Assembly: GCA_963559135.1 (NCBI GenBank)
Contig: CAUWJP010000015.1
Coordinates: forward strand, 1 to 64,000
Direction: 5' to 3'
Source: Sellimonas sp963559135
GTDB taxonomy: Bacteria > Bacillota > Clostridia > Lachnospirales > Lachnospiraceae
DNA: 64,000 nt
Shown here: in pieces, positions 25,792 to 33,753 of the stretch
How the letters are laid out: every line of letters starts with the position of its first letter
Numbering within the stretch: the stretch's first letter is position 1
Translations under genes and position numbers: made by a program
Notes under the pieces: generated by a model
Told to the model about the DNA's origin: nothing
The model's database searches: none
Seen by the model: only the letters and a program-made list of their open reading frames with translations

Positions 25792-25976
25792 GTTTACACC
25801 GAACCTTCGCCCGCATGCGCACTCGTCGCGCTGTCGCACTCCAGTTCCGCACTGCGTGCTAAGACTGCTTATGCGGGCGGCGGTTACGAGTTCCACTCGT
25901 ACTCGAGAATAAGAAGCTGTATCTTACATGCAAGCATGACGATGCAGCTTCTTATTCCCAAGTTCGGTGTGAACAG
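25792..25976. repeat. Multi-hairpin element with inverted-repeat ends
   Basis: The 185-bp noncoding element starts with TGTTTACACCGAACCTT and ends with AAGTTCGGTGTGAACA, which are inverted repeats differing by one base and one indel. Inside are a 9-bp inverted pair, CGCCCGCAT (25810-25818) with ATGCGGGCG (25872-25880), and a 12-bp pair, AATAAGAAGCTG (25909-25920) with CAGCTTCTTATT (25946-25957). A short CGAGT/ACTCG stem also lies between. There is no coding potential. The form is that of a MITE-like or structured-RNA repeat. The gap between DUF2752 and the next gene (25782-26074) is otherwise without genes. Confidence 0.65.
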
Positions 25977-26074
25977 TAACTACAGTTATGCAGATTTTGT
26001 GAAATCAGGGATTTCTGTTGTGCTGGCGAAAAAAGCATGATAAAATGTAACAAGCGAAAGGGGTAGTCAGACAC

Positions 26075-26617
26075 ATGGAAGAAAATAAGAATAATTTTGA
26101 AAATACAGAAGAAATGATGACAGAGCAGAACGGTACGGGCGATACTCCGAGAAATCAGGAATCAGGACAGGAACTGGAGCAGCAGGCGGTTTCGAGTCCG
26201 GATGAGATGGTGCCAAAGCAGCCATATGTTGAGCCGCATTCGGCACAACAGGAGCAAAATGAGGCTCCGAAGGAAGATATTTCCTATTCCTATGGAGAAC
26301 GGACAAAAGATGGCATGCCGTACCAGGCACAGGAGAACCACTATCAGGAGGAGTGGGATACGACGCCTCTGACAATGGGCGACTGGCTTTTGACCCTTCT
26401 GGCGGGATTCATCCCATGTTGTGGAGGGATCATTCTGTACTGTTATTGGGCGTTTGCCAGAAGAGGGAATATACACAGGAGAAATTTCTGCCGTGCAGCA
26501 CTGATTGTACAGGCAGTACTGATTGTATTGTTGATTATTTTCCTGATTCTTGTAGTGATTATTGGAAGTGTATCCTACGGCGAAGCAGCGAGCGGATATT
26601 ATTATTACGGATATTAG
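26075..26617 (+). CDS. Membrane protein with acidic Gln-rich cytoplasmic region
   Basis: The 180-residue protein has a disordered N-terminal half rich in Glu, Gln, Asn and Pro (about 1-95). Two hydrophobic helices follow, with T-M-G-D-W-L-L-T-L-L-A-G-F-I-P-C-C-G-G and Y-C-Y-W-A-F between them, then a Tyr-rich end. Proteins with a D-W-x-x-x-x-L-x-x-x-P-x-x-N/G-x-x-x-x-x-x-W-A-F core are common in Firmicutes without known function. A weak ribosome binding site (AAAGGGG) lies 12 bases upstream. The gene appears monocistronic. Confidence 0.7.
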   Translation: MEENKNNFENTEEMMTEQNGTGDTPRNQESGQELEQQAVSSPDEMVPKQPYVEPHSAQQEQNEAPKEDISYSYGERTKDGMPYQAQENHYQEEWDTTPLTMGDWLLTLLAGFIPCCGGIILYCYWAFARRGNIHRRNFCRAALIVQAVLIVLLIIFLILVVIIGSVSYGEAASGYYYYGY

Positions 26618-26623
26618 AAGTTG

Positions 26624-26657
26624 AAACGGGGCGGCCATTTCGGAAGCTCCGTTTTTC
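26624..26657 (+). terminator. Terminator after the acidic membrane protein gene
   Basis: AAACGGGGC pairs with GCTCCGTTT (one G-U pair), followed by a short T-run. It begins 7 bases past the stop codon. Confidence 0.6.
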
Positions 26658-26736
26658 AGTGCAGGTTTTGCCATCGAACATATGGTTGCAGTGCAGGGAC
26701 GGATGTGCTAAAATAAACCGGAAGAAGGAGGTCCCA

Positions 26737-27096
26737 ATGAAAAAGGGAGATATCATTTTGATTTTTCTGATTCTGCTTGTAGCAGGATCGGCATTTGGAA
26801 TATACAGAGCCTTTACCGGAAACGGAGGCGGCGAAGCAGTCGTCTATGTGGATGGAGAAGAGAAAGGGCGATATAGCCTGAATGAAGATCGGACGATCGA
26901 GATTAATGGCGGGACCAATACGCTTGTCATTGAAGATGGAAGCGCCAGAATGGAGAAGGCGGACTGCCCGGATCAGGTCTGCGTCCGTCACAGCGCAATT
27001 TCAAGAAATGGGGAGAGCATTATCTGCCTGCCGCATGAGATTGTCGTATCGATTGAAGACGGGGAAGCGGCCGGCGCAGATGCGGTCGTACAGTAA
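26737..27096 (+). CDS. NusG domain II-containing exported protein
   Basis: The 119-residue protein has an N-terminal membrane helix (about 5-24) and a small beta domain of the NusG_II (KOW-related, PF07009) type. It has the C-P-D-Q-V-C-V-R-H and I-I-C-L-P-H-E-I-V-V segments, whose Cys pair may bind metal or form a disulfide. The start is ATG 26737 with AAGGAGG 8 bases upstream, well inside a longer overlapping open frame. In Clostridia this family lies beside Gx transporters and Rnf or FMN-transfer genes, as it does here. Confidence 0.85.
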   Translation: MKKGDIILIFLILLVAGSAFGIYRAFTGNGGGEAVVYVDGEEKGRYSLNEDRTIEINGGTNTLVIEDGSARMEKADCPDQVCVRHSAISRNGESIICLPHEIVVSIEDGEAAGADAVVQ

Positions 27097-27108
27097 AAGA
27101 GGTGCAGT

Positions 27109-27609
27109 GTGGAGAGAAAAGGAGCAAGACTGGCGTCGTTTGGAGTATTCGTGGCGCTGGCATTGATTTTCAGTTATATTGAGACGTTGATTCCGTTTCA
27201 GATCGGGATTCCCGGGGTTAAGCTTGGACTTGCCAATATTGTGATCGTGATAGCGCTTTATCGGATGCCTGTTGGGGAGGCATATCTCCTTTCCATTGTA
27301 CGGGTGATTCTGTCCGGTTTTCTGTTTGGTAATCTGATGAGTATTCTTTACAGTTTGGCAGGAGGACTGTTAAGTCTGACTGTCATGTGGGGACTGAAGC
27401 ATGTAAAATCAGTCAGCGTTCTGGGAGTGAGCATTGTCGGCGGCGTGTTCCATAATATCGGGCAGCTTCTGGCGGCGGCTCTTGTGGTGGAGACCTATGG
27501 AGTGTTTTCCTATGTTCCAGTGCTTCTGGTTTCCGGGCTTATTACAGGTCTTGCGATTGGACTGTTATCCGGGGAAATGCTGAAAAGGATCAGAGGGATC
27601 CAATTTTAA
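27109..27609 (+). CDS. Gx transporter family protein
   Basis: The 166-residue protein has five membrane helices and the family features L-I-P-F-Q-I-G-I-P-G-V-K-L-G-L-A-N and G-G-V-F-H-N-I-G-Q-L. Older annotation calls the family heptaprenyl diphosphate synthase component I, though ECF-type transport is now thought more likely. It starts at GTG 27109, 12 bp after the NusG domain II gene, forming a conserved two-gene unit. The substrate is unknown. Confidence 0.8.
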   Translation: MERKGARLASFGVFVALALIFSYIETLIPFQIGIPGVKLGLANIVIVIALYRMPVGEAYLLSIVRVILSGFLFGNLMSILYSLAGGLLSLTVMWGLKHVKSVSVLGVSIVGGVFHNIGQLLAAALVVETYGVFSYVPVLLVSGLITGLAIGLLSGEMLKRIRGIQF

Positions 27610-27626
27610 TTGACGGAGGAAGAAAG

Positions 27627-28241
27627 ATGATTTCATATATACGAGGGGAGCTTGCAGAGATTGGCGAGGATCATGTAGTCGTTGATGTGGGGGGAGTCGG
27701 ATACGGGATTTTCATGTCCGGAAGCGATATGGCAAGTCTTCCAAGAGCAGGGCAGGAAGTGAAGATTCATACGTATCTGCATGTGAAAGAAGATCTCATG
27801 CAGCTGTTTGGATTTTTGACAAAGGACGGACTGGAGGTCTTTAAGCTGATTATCGGTGTCAGCGGGATCGGCCCGAAGGGAGGTCTCAGTATCCTCACGC
27901 AGATGACCCCAAATGATCTGCGGTTTGCAGTGATGGCTGGTGATGCGAAAGCGATTTCAAAGGCTCAGGGAATCGGGAAAAAGACGGCGGAAAAGCTGAT
28001 TTTAGAGCTGAAAGACAAGCTGAAACTTTCCGATACCATCGGACAGGAGGCGGATGCGCCGTCCGTGTCGGGAAATGCAGAAGGAGCAGGCCAGATCCAG
28101 AACGAGGCAGTGGAAGCGCTGGCTGCACTGGGCTATGGAAGTACCGAAGCATTCCAGGCAGTCAGAAATGTGGAGATCAATGAAGACAGTACTGTAGAAG
28201 ATGTGCTGAAACAGGCCCTGCGCCAGATGGCGTTGTTTTAA
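27627..28241 (+). CDS. ruvA: Holliday junction DNA-binding subunit RuvA
   Basis: RuvA binds four-way junctions as a tetramer and loads RuvB. The 204-residue protein has the N-terminal OB fold (M-I-S-Y-I-R-G-E-L), the tandem helix-hairpin-helix region (V-S-G-I-G-P-K-G and A-Q-G-I-G-K-K-T-A-E-K-L), and a C-terminal three-helix domain that contacts RuvB. GGAGGA lies before the ATG. ruvB follows 61 bp downstream. Confidence 0.96.
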   Translation: MISYIRGELAEIGEDHVVVDVGGVGYGIFMSGSDMASLPRAGQEVKIHTYLHVKEDLMQLFGFLTKDGLEVFKLIIGVSGIGPKGGLSILTQMTPNDLRFAVMAGDAKAISKAQGIGKKTAEKLILELKDKLKLSDTIGQEADAPSVSGNAEGAGQIQNEAVEALAALGYGSTEAFQAVRNVEINEDSTVEDVLKQALRQMALF

Positions 28242-28302
28242 TGGAGAAGGACCAGTCCAAAGGCATGGTTCATTCAAATAATTATCCGGAAGGCAGAGAA
28301 GC

Positions 28303-29307
28303 ATGAAGAAACGAATTATTACGACGGAAACGCTGGAGGAAGATCAGAAGATTGAAGGTAGCCTCCGGCCACAGTATCTGGAAGATTATATCGGACAGAC
28401 AAAGGCGAAAGAAACATTAAAGATTTATATAGAAGCGGCAAAGGCAAGAGGGGAAGCATTGGACCATGTGCTCTTTTATGGCCCTCCGGGGCTTGGAAAG
28501 ACGACTCTTGCGGGGATCATTGCCAATGAGATGGGTGTTAATATGAAAGTGACCTCCGGTCCGGCAATCGAAAAGCCGGGGGAGATGGCTGCAATTCTGA
28601 ATAATCTGCAAGAGCGGGATGTTCTGTTTGTGGATGAGATTCACCGGCTCAACCGGCAGGTGGAAGAGGTACTGTACCCGGCCATGGAGGATTTTGCCAT
28701 CGATATTGTGATTGGAAAAGGAGCCGGAGCAAGATCCATCCGTCTGGATCTTCCGAAGTTTACGCTTGTGGGGGCAACGACGAGGGCGGGAATGCTGACA
28801 GCGCCGCTCAGAGACCGGTTTGGTGTGGTGAACCGGTTGGAGTTTTATACGGCTGAGGATTTACAGACGATTGTTCTGCGCTCTGCGCAGGTGCTCGGGG
28901 TAGAAATTGACCCGAAAGGTGCGCTTGAGATTGCGAGACGCTCCAGGGGGACTCCGCGTCTTGCCAATCGCCTTTTAAAACGGGTGAGGGATTTTGCCCA
29001 GGTAAAATATAATGGTGTGATCACCGAGGAAGTAGCGGTTTTTGCACTGGATCTTCTTGAAGTGGACCGGTTCGGTCTGGATTATGCGGACCGGACAATT
29101 CTGACAACCATGATTGAGAAGTTTGGAGGCGGACCGGTAGGGCTTGATACGCTGGCGGCTGCTATCGGAGAGGATTCCGGCACACTGGAGGATGTATATG
29201 AGCCTTTCCTTCTGAAAAACGGTTTTCTTCAGCGGACTCCGAAGGGACGGACGGCTACGGCTCTTGCTTACCAGCATCTGGGATTTCCGATGGAAAAAGA
29301 AGAGTAA
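28303..29307 (+). CDS. ruvB: Holliday junction helicase subunit RuvB
   Basis: RuvB is the AAA+ motor for branch migration. The 334-residue protein has L-R-P-Q-Y-L-E-D-Y-I-G-Q, Walker A G-P-P-G-L-G-K-T-T and Walker B D-E-I-H-R-L. Sensor 1 (G-A-T-T-R), the arginine finger region (P-L-R-D-R-F-G) and a C-terminal winged helix with R-T-P-K-G-R are also present. No LexA box is visible upstream of ruvA. Confidence 0.97.
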   Translation: MKKRIITTETLEEDQKIEGSLRPQYLEDYIGQTKAKETLKIYIEAAKARGEALDHVLFYGPPGLGKTTLAGIIANEMGVNMKVTSGPAIEKPGEMAAILNNLQERDVLFVDEIHRLNRQVEEVLYPAMEDFAIDIVIGKGAGARSIRLDLPKFTLVGATTRAGMLTAPLRDRFGVVNRLEFYTAEDLQTIVLRSAQVLGVEIDPKGALEIARRSRGTPRLANRLLKRVRDFAQVKYNGVITEEVAVFALDLLEVDRFGLDYADRTILTTMIEKFGGGPVGLDTLAAAIGEDSGTLEDVYEPFLLKNGFLQRTPKGRTATALAYQHLGFPMEKEE

Positions 29308-29341
29308 AATCCTTTTCCGCGCAGAATATCAAAGAAAAAGG

Positions 29342-29370
29342 TTGGTTTTTCGAAACAGATCGTTTATAAT
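29342..29370 (+). promoter_or_regulatory. Promoter of zapA
   Basis: The -35 TTGGTT and -10 TATAAT are 17 bp apart, about 40 bases before the zapA start. Confidence 0.65.
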
Positions 29371-29410
29371 GAATAACAGAGACTTCATATAGAAGGAGGA
29401 AGCACAGGCT

Positions 29411-29824
29411 ATGGCAGCATCAAGAAACTATACCGAAGTTATCATCGATGGCAAGGTATTTACGTTGAGCGGCTTTGAGAGCGAGGAATATCTTCAAAAG
29501 GTATCCAACTATCTGAATCACAAGATTGCAGAATGCAGTGAAAATGAAAGCTACAAAAAGCAGAGCAGCGACACAAAAAGCATCCTTCTTGCACTGAACA
29601 TTGCAGACGATTATTTCAAAGCAAAGGAGCAGGGCTCGTCTCTTGAAATTGATATGGAATCGAAAGATAAAGAGATGTATGACTTAAAGCACGAACTGAT
29701 CTCTGCGCAGATCAAGCTGGAAAATGCGGACAAGGCAATGGATAAGTTGAAGGAAGAAAATCAGGAGCTGCAGATGAAGATTGTGCAGCTGGAAACAGAA
29801 ATGAAAAATCACCGAAAGAATTAG
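29411..29824 (+). CDS. zapA: Cell division protein ZapA
   Basis: ZapA bundles FtsZ filaments at mid-cell. The 137-residue protein has the N-terminal V-I-I-D-G-K-V-F-T-L-S-G beta-hairpin domain, the L-N-I-A-D-D-Y-F-K helix, and a long C-terminal coiled coil (about 75-135). This is the usual Firmicute layout. The AGGAGG ribosome binding site lies 12 bases from ATG. A hairpin terminator follows the stop. Confidence 0.88.
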   Translation: MAASRNYTEVIIDGKVFTLSGFESEEYLQKVSNYLNHKIAECSENESYKKQSSDTKSILLALNIADDYFKAKEQGSSLEIDMESKDKEMYDLKHELISAQIKLENADKAMDKLKEENQELQMKIVQLETEMKNHRKN

Positions 29825-29848
29825 GGCTGTCGAAGGACAGCCTTTTTT
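29825..29848 (+). terminator. Terminator after zapA
   Basis: GGCTGTC-gaag-GACAGCC is followed by six Ts. It directly follows the zapA stop, and the U32 gene begins 25 bases later, so some read-through or a promoter within this spacer would be needed. Confidence 0.8.
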
Positions 29849-29872
29849 CGAAGTAAGGCAGGAATAAAAACG

Positions 29873-32272
29873 ATGAATAAAAAGAAACAGAACAAAGAAG
29901 TGGAGATTCTGGCGCCTGCGGGCACTTATGAGGCCTTCCAGGCAGCAATCCGTTCAGGGGCGGATGCAGTCTACGCGGGAGGAGACGTGTTTGGAGCCAG
30001 AGCGTATGCCGGAAATTTTGACCAGGAGACGTTGATCCGGGCAATCCGGGAGGCCCACCTTTATGGGAAGAAGCTGTATCTGACCGTTAATACGTTGATT
30101 AAAGAACGGGAGATGGAGGAGCGCCTCTTTTCCTTTTTGAAGCCGTTTTATGAGAATGGCCTGGATGCGGTTCTGGTACAGGATCTGGGAGCACTTTCCT
30201 TTATCCGAGAGCATTTCCCGGATCTTGCGCTTCATGCGAGTACCCAGATGTCTGTGGCAGGGACTCTTGGAGCAAAGTTTTTAAAGGATTATGGGGTGGA
30301 GCGGATTGTTCCGGCAAGGGAGCTTTCCCTTTCGGAAATCCGCAGGATGAAAGAAGAAACCGGGCTGGAGATTGAGTGTTTTGTCCATGGTGCACTTTGT
30401 TATTCGTATTCCGGGCAATGTCTGTTCAGCAGTATGCTCGGCGGAAGAAGCGGCAACCGGGGACAGTGTGCGCAACCATGCCGTTTGAAATATCAGGTAG
30501 AAGGGATGAAAAAGCCATCCTGTATTCTGAGCCTGAAGGATATCATGGCGTTGGAAGACATTCCGGATCTGATTGAGGCCGGAGTAGATTCTTTTAAGAT
30601 CGAGGGGCGGATGAAGAAGCCGGAATATGTATCCGAAACTGCGCGGATGTACCGGAAATACGCAGATCTTTTCCTTGAGAAGGGAAGAGAGGGATACCGG
30701 GTTTCCGAGGAGGACAAGATGCGTCTGATGGATCTGTATAACCGAGGCGGCAGCTGTAGGGGCTATTACCATATGCAAAATGGTCCAGAGATGCTTTCGC
30801 CGGACAGACCGAATCACGCCGGGATTCCGGTAGCCTGTGTGGAGAGGCAGAAGGGCAGGAGTCTTTTGTTAAAAGCACTCGTGCCGGTACATAAAGGCGA
30901 TGTCCTGGAAATTTCAGCAAAAGAAAATGTTACACTTGGACAGGACGTCAAAAAAGGAGGACAGTTCCAGATTCTCGTATCAAAGGGAACGATAGTGAAG
31001 ACACGGACCCTTCTGTCAAGAGTACGGAATGAAAGCCTGATCGGAGAAATTCGGGAATATCTGAAAGCTGCCGATATTCGGCGCCCGGTGCAGGCGGAAG
31101 CAGTGTTCCGCGCCGGGGAGCCGTCCAGGCTGACTCTCAGGATGGAGAACATCGAGGTCAGCGCCGAAGGCATGATTCCGGAAGAGGCGAAAAAGCAGCC
31201 GCTTGACCGGGCAAGAGTGGAAAAGCAGCTTGGCAAGATGGGGAACACCCCGTTTTGGGTGGAGAAGATAACTGTTGAGATGGATGAAGGGATTTTCTTC
31301 CCAATGCAGGTTGTCAATGAGCTCCGCAGACAGGCCGCACAGAAGCTGGAGAATGCCATACTGGAACAGTATGAAAGATCCTGTCCGGAGATGCCTGAGA
31401 AAGACGGACCTGATCCGGTCAAGCAGGAAACGCATGTGCGGATGCTTTCTGCTCTTGTGCAGACAAGGGAACAGTTAAATGCAGCTGTGCAGGAAGAGGA
31501 CGTAAGACGCATCTATGTGGAAAGTCATCTTGCGGCCGATTTGTTTTCATCCAACTCCGGAAGAGGGGAAATTCGGGCACTTTTTGAAACGAGGAAGGTT
31601 GAATGGTACCTTGTATTTCCGCACATTTTCAGAGAACGGGCCGAACGGCTCTATGACAGAATCTGGGAAGATCTGGAAGCATTTCCGTGGGACGGTGCGC
31701 TTGTGAGAAATCTGGAATCTTTGTCGTATCTGCAAAAAAAAGCATGGAAAAATAAGGTTCAGGCTGACCATCATTTGTATACATTGAACAAAAAAGCCGG
31801 AGAATTCTTGAAAAATGCAGGGATAAATGGTACAACAGTATCATTAGAGCTGAACAGTCAGGAGATACGTGAAACCGTTTCTGGAGGAGAAGAGATGGTA
31901 GTATACGGATATGCTCCGATGATGATCAGCGCAGGATGCGTGAAAAAGTCTACAGGACACTGCGATGGAATAGCAGGCGTCACAAAGCTGCAGGATCGGT
32001 ATCAGAAGACATTTTATGTAAAAAATTATTGTGATACATGTTATAATATTATCTATAATACGGCACCGCTTGTGCTGTTGGATCAGATTCCGGAGATCGA
32101 ACGGATCGGAATTGACAGCATCCGGCTGGAGTTTTCACTGGAGAGTGCCGATGAGACGAGGAGAGTAATCAGGCTTTACGGGGATGGATTCTGGAGAGAG
32201 GGAGGATACCCGCAGGCCGCAGAGCAGTTTGATGATTTTACGCGTGGACATTTTAAAAGGGGAATAAAGTAG
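29873..32272 (+). CDS. U32 family peptidase with DUF3656
   Basis: This 799-residue protein has an N-terminal TIM-barrel-like U32 region beginning V-E-I-L-A-P-A-G-T-Y-E-A. The U32 signature is E-C-F-V-H-G-A-L-C-Y-S-Y-S-G-Q-C-L-F-S, with Cys residues of a probable Fe-S site and G-N-R-G-Q-C-A-Q-P-C-R. The central part matches DUF3656. The C-terminal part has a second Cys set including N-Y-C-D-T-C-Y-N. E. coli RlhA of this family hydroxylates a 23S rRNA cytidine, so an RNA-modification role is more plausible than proteolysis. It leads into the ftsW-like gene with an 8-bp gap. Confidence 0.87.
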   Translation: MNKKKQNKEVEILAPAGTYEAFQAAIRSGADAVYAGGDVFGARAYAGNFDQETLIRAIREAHLYGKKLYLTVNTLIKEREMEERLFSFLKPFYENGLDAVLVQDLGALSFIREHFPDLALHASTQMSVAGTLGAKFLKDYGVERIVPARELSLSEIRRMKEETGLEIECFVHGALCYSYSGQCLFSSMLGGRSGNRGQCAQPCRLKYQVEGMKKPSCILSLKDIMALEDIPDLIEAGVDSFKIEGRMKKPEYVSETARMYRKYADLFLEKGREGYRVSEEDKMRLMDLYNRGGSCRGYYHMQNGPEMLSPDRPNHAGIPVACVERQKGRSLLLKALVPVHKGDVLEISAKENVTLGQDVKKGGQFQILVSKGTIVKTRTLLSRVRNESLIGEIREYLKAADIRRPVQAEAVFRAGEPSRLTLRMENIEVSAEGMIPEEAKKQPLDRARVEKQLGKMGNTPFWVEKITVEMDEGIFFPMQVVNELRRQAAQKLENAILEQYERSCPEMPEKDGPDPVKQETHVRMLSALVQTREQLNAAVQEEDVRRIYVESHLAADLFSSNSGRGEIRALFETRKVEWYLVFPHIFRERAERLYDRIWEDLEAFPWDGALVRNLESLSYLQKKAWKNKVQADHHLYTLNKKAGEFLKNAGINGTTVSLELNSQEIRETVSGGEEMVVYGYAPMMISAGCVKKSTGHCDGIAGVTKLQDRYQKTFYVKNYCDTCYNIIYNTAPLVLLDQIPEIERIGIDSIRLEFSLESADETRRVIRLYGDGFWREGGYPQAAEQFDDFTRGHFKRGIK

Positions 32273-32280
32273 GTGGCAAT

Positions 32281-33753
32281 TTGTTTAATATTATAATGGA
32301 AATTTCAAAATATCTGATTCTGTTGATGATGGTAATCTACACCTTCGAATGTTTCAGTGTGTTTGGCTATCACGATGCCTATACGAAGATGTGGATTTTA
32401 AGGAGGCAGAGCATCTGGATCTTCATGATCCACTTTCTGGCGTTTCTGACCTTGTTTCTACGTATGCAGGAGGCCAGAATTCTGGTATTTTATGTCATAC
32501 AGGTAGCGCTTTTGGGATCGATTATCCTGCTCTATGGATTTTTGTATCCGAAAGTGTCCAGACTGGTTGTCAACAATATGTGCATGCTTCTTGCGGTAGG
32601 ATTTATCATGCTGACAAGGCTGTCGTATAACAACGCAGTCAAGCAGGTGATGATTGTAGCGGTTTCAGCGGTTATTTCTCTGTTTGTTCCGGTCATTATC
32701 CGGAAAGCCCGGTTCCTTAACAGACTAAGACTTGTCTATGCGGTAGTCGGTGTTGCGGCACTGGCAGCAGTTATCGTTGTGGGACGGGTGTCAAACGGTG
32801 CCATGCTTGGTTTTGAGGTGGCCGGGATCAGTGTGCAACCGTCAGAGCTTGTAAAAATTGTATTTGTATTTTTCGTAGCATCCAGCCTTTATAAGGCAAA
32901 AGATTTCAGGAATGTTGTCATTACGACCATCGTAGCGGCAATGCATGTTCTGATTCTGGTTGCTTCCACCGATCTGGGAGCGGCGCTCATTGTCTTTGTG
33001 GTGTATCTTGTGATGCTGTATGTGGCCACTCGGCAGCCGCTTTATATTGCGGCAGGTGCGGGAGCGGGAAGCGTTGCTTCGGTAGCCGCATATTTTCTGT
33101 TTTCTCATGTGAGGACGAGGGTAACGGTGTGGAAGGACCCGTTCGCGGTCTATAATGAAGGGGGATATCAGGTGGCGCAGTCGCTGTTTGCGATCGGCAC
33201 CGGAGGCTGGTTCGGCCTTGGTCTTTGCCAGGGACTTCCGGACAAGATTCCGGTCGTTACGACAGACTTTATTTTCTCTGCAATTGCGGAGGAACTTGGA
33301 GCCATCTTTGCGATCTGCATCATTTTGATCTGTGTCAGCTGCTACATCATGTTCCTGAATATTGCGATGCAGTTAAGGGACAGCTTTTATAAGCTTGTAG
33401 CACTGGGACTTGGAACCTGCTATATCTTCCAGGTATTTCTTGCAATCGGTGGAGTAATCAAATTTATCCCGTCTACGGGTGTGACACTACCGCTTGTAAG
33501 CTATGGAGGAAGCTCCCTTTTAAGTACGATGATCATGTTTGCGATCATCCAGGGGCTGTATATTTTAAGAGAAGATGAGGAAGAGGATATTGAACGACAA
33601 AGAGAGAGACAATTACGGGCGAAGAGGAGACGACAGGCGCAGCAGACCGGAAGACCTCGATCAAATGGAACGAGGCCTTCAGCGGGAACTCCGTCGGGAG
33701 ATCGAAGAAGAAACACTAAGAACCGGAACTCACAGCGTGTACGGAGACCGTAA
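32281..33753 (+). CDS. FtsW/RodA/SpoVE family glycosyltransferase
   Basis: SEDS proteins polymerise lipid II glycan chains. The 490-residue protein has about ten to twelve membrane helices. It has conserved S-V-Q-P-S-E-L-V-K-I-V-F-V-F-F, S-T-D-L-G-A-A-L-I, the catalytic-loop region, and P-S-T-G-V-T-L-P-L-V-S-Y-G-G-S-S-L near the end. The cytoplasmic tail of about 65 residues is Arg/Gln-rich. Its last part overlaps the next gene in another frame. The start is TTG 32281, with AGGTGG 4-5 bases upstream; ATG 32296 is an alternative. Genomic pairing with a class B PBP suggests a dedicated synthase-transpeptidase pair. FtsW, RodA and SpoVE cannot be told apart here. Confidence 0.88.
   Translation: MFNIIMEISKYLILLMMVIYTFECFSVFGYHDAYTKMWILRRQSIWIFMIHFLAFLTLFLRMQEARILVFYVIQVALLGSIILLYGFLYPKVSRLVVNNMCMLLAVGFIMLTRLSYNNAVKQVMIVAVSAVISLFVPVIIRKARFLNRLRLVYAVVGVAALAAVIVVGRVSNGAMLGFEVAGISVQPSELVKIVFVFFVASSLYKAKDFRNVVITTIVAAMHVLILVASTDLGAALIVFVVYLVMLYVATRQPLYIAAGAGAGSVASVAAYFLFSHVRTRVTVWKDPFAVYNEGGYQVAQSLFAIGTGGWFGLGLCQGLPDKIPVVTTDFIFSAIAEELGAIFAICIILICVSCYIMFLNIAMQLRDSFYKLVALGLGTCYIFQVFLAIGGVIKFIPSTGVTLPLVSYGGSSLLSTMIMFAIIQGLYILREDEEEDIERQRERQLRAKRRRQAQQTGRPRSNGTRPSAGTPSGDRRRNTKNRNSQRVRRP

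Noticed and set aside
26353..27096. A 247-codon frame that includes the NusG domain II protein.
   Set aside because: Its first 128 codons lie out of frame inside the preceding membrane-protein gene and a terminator; the ribosome binding site supports ATG 26737 instead.
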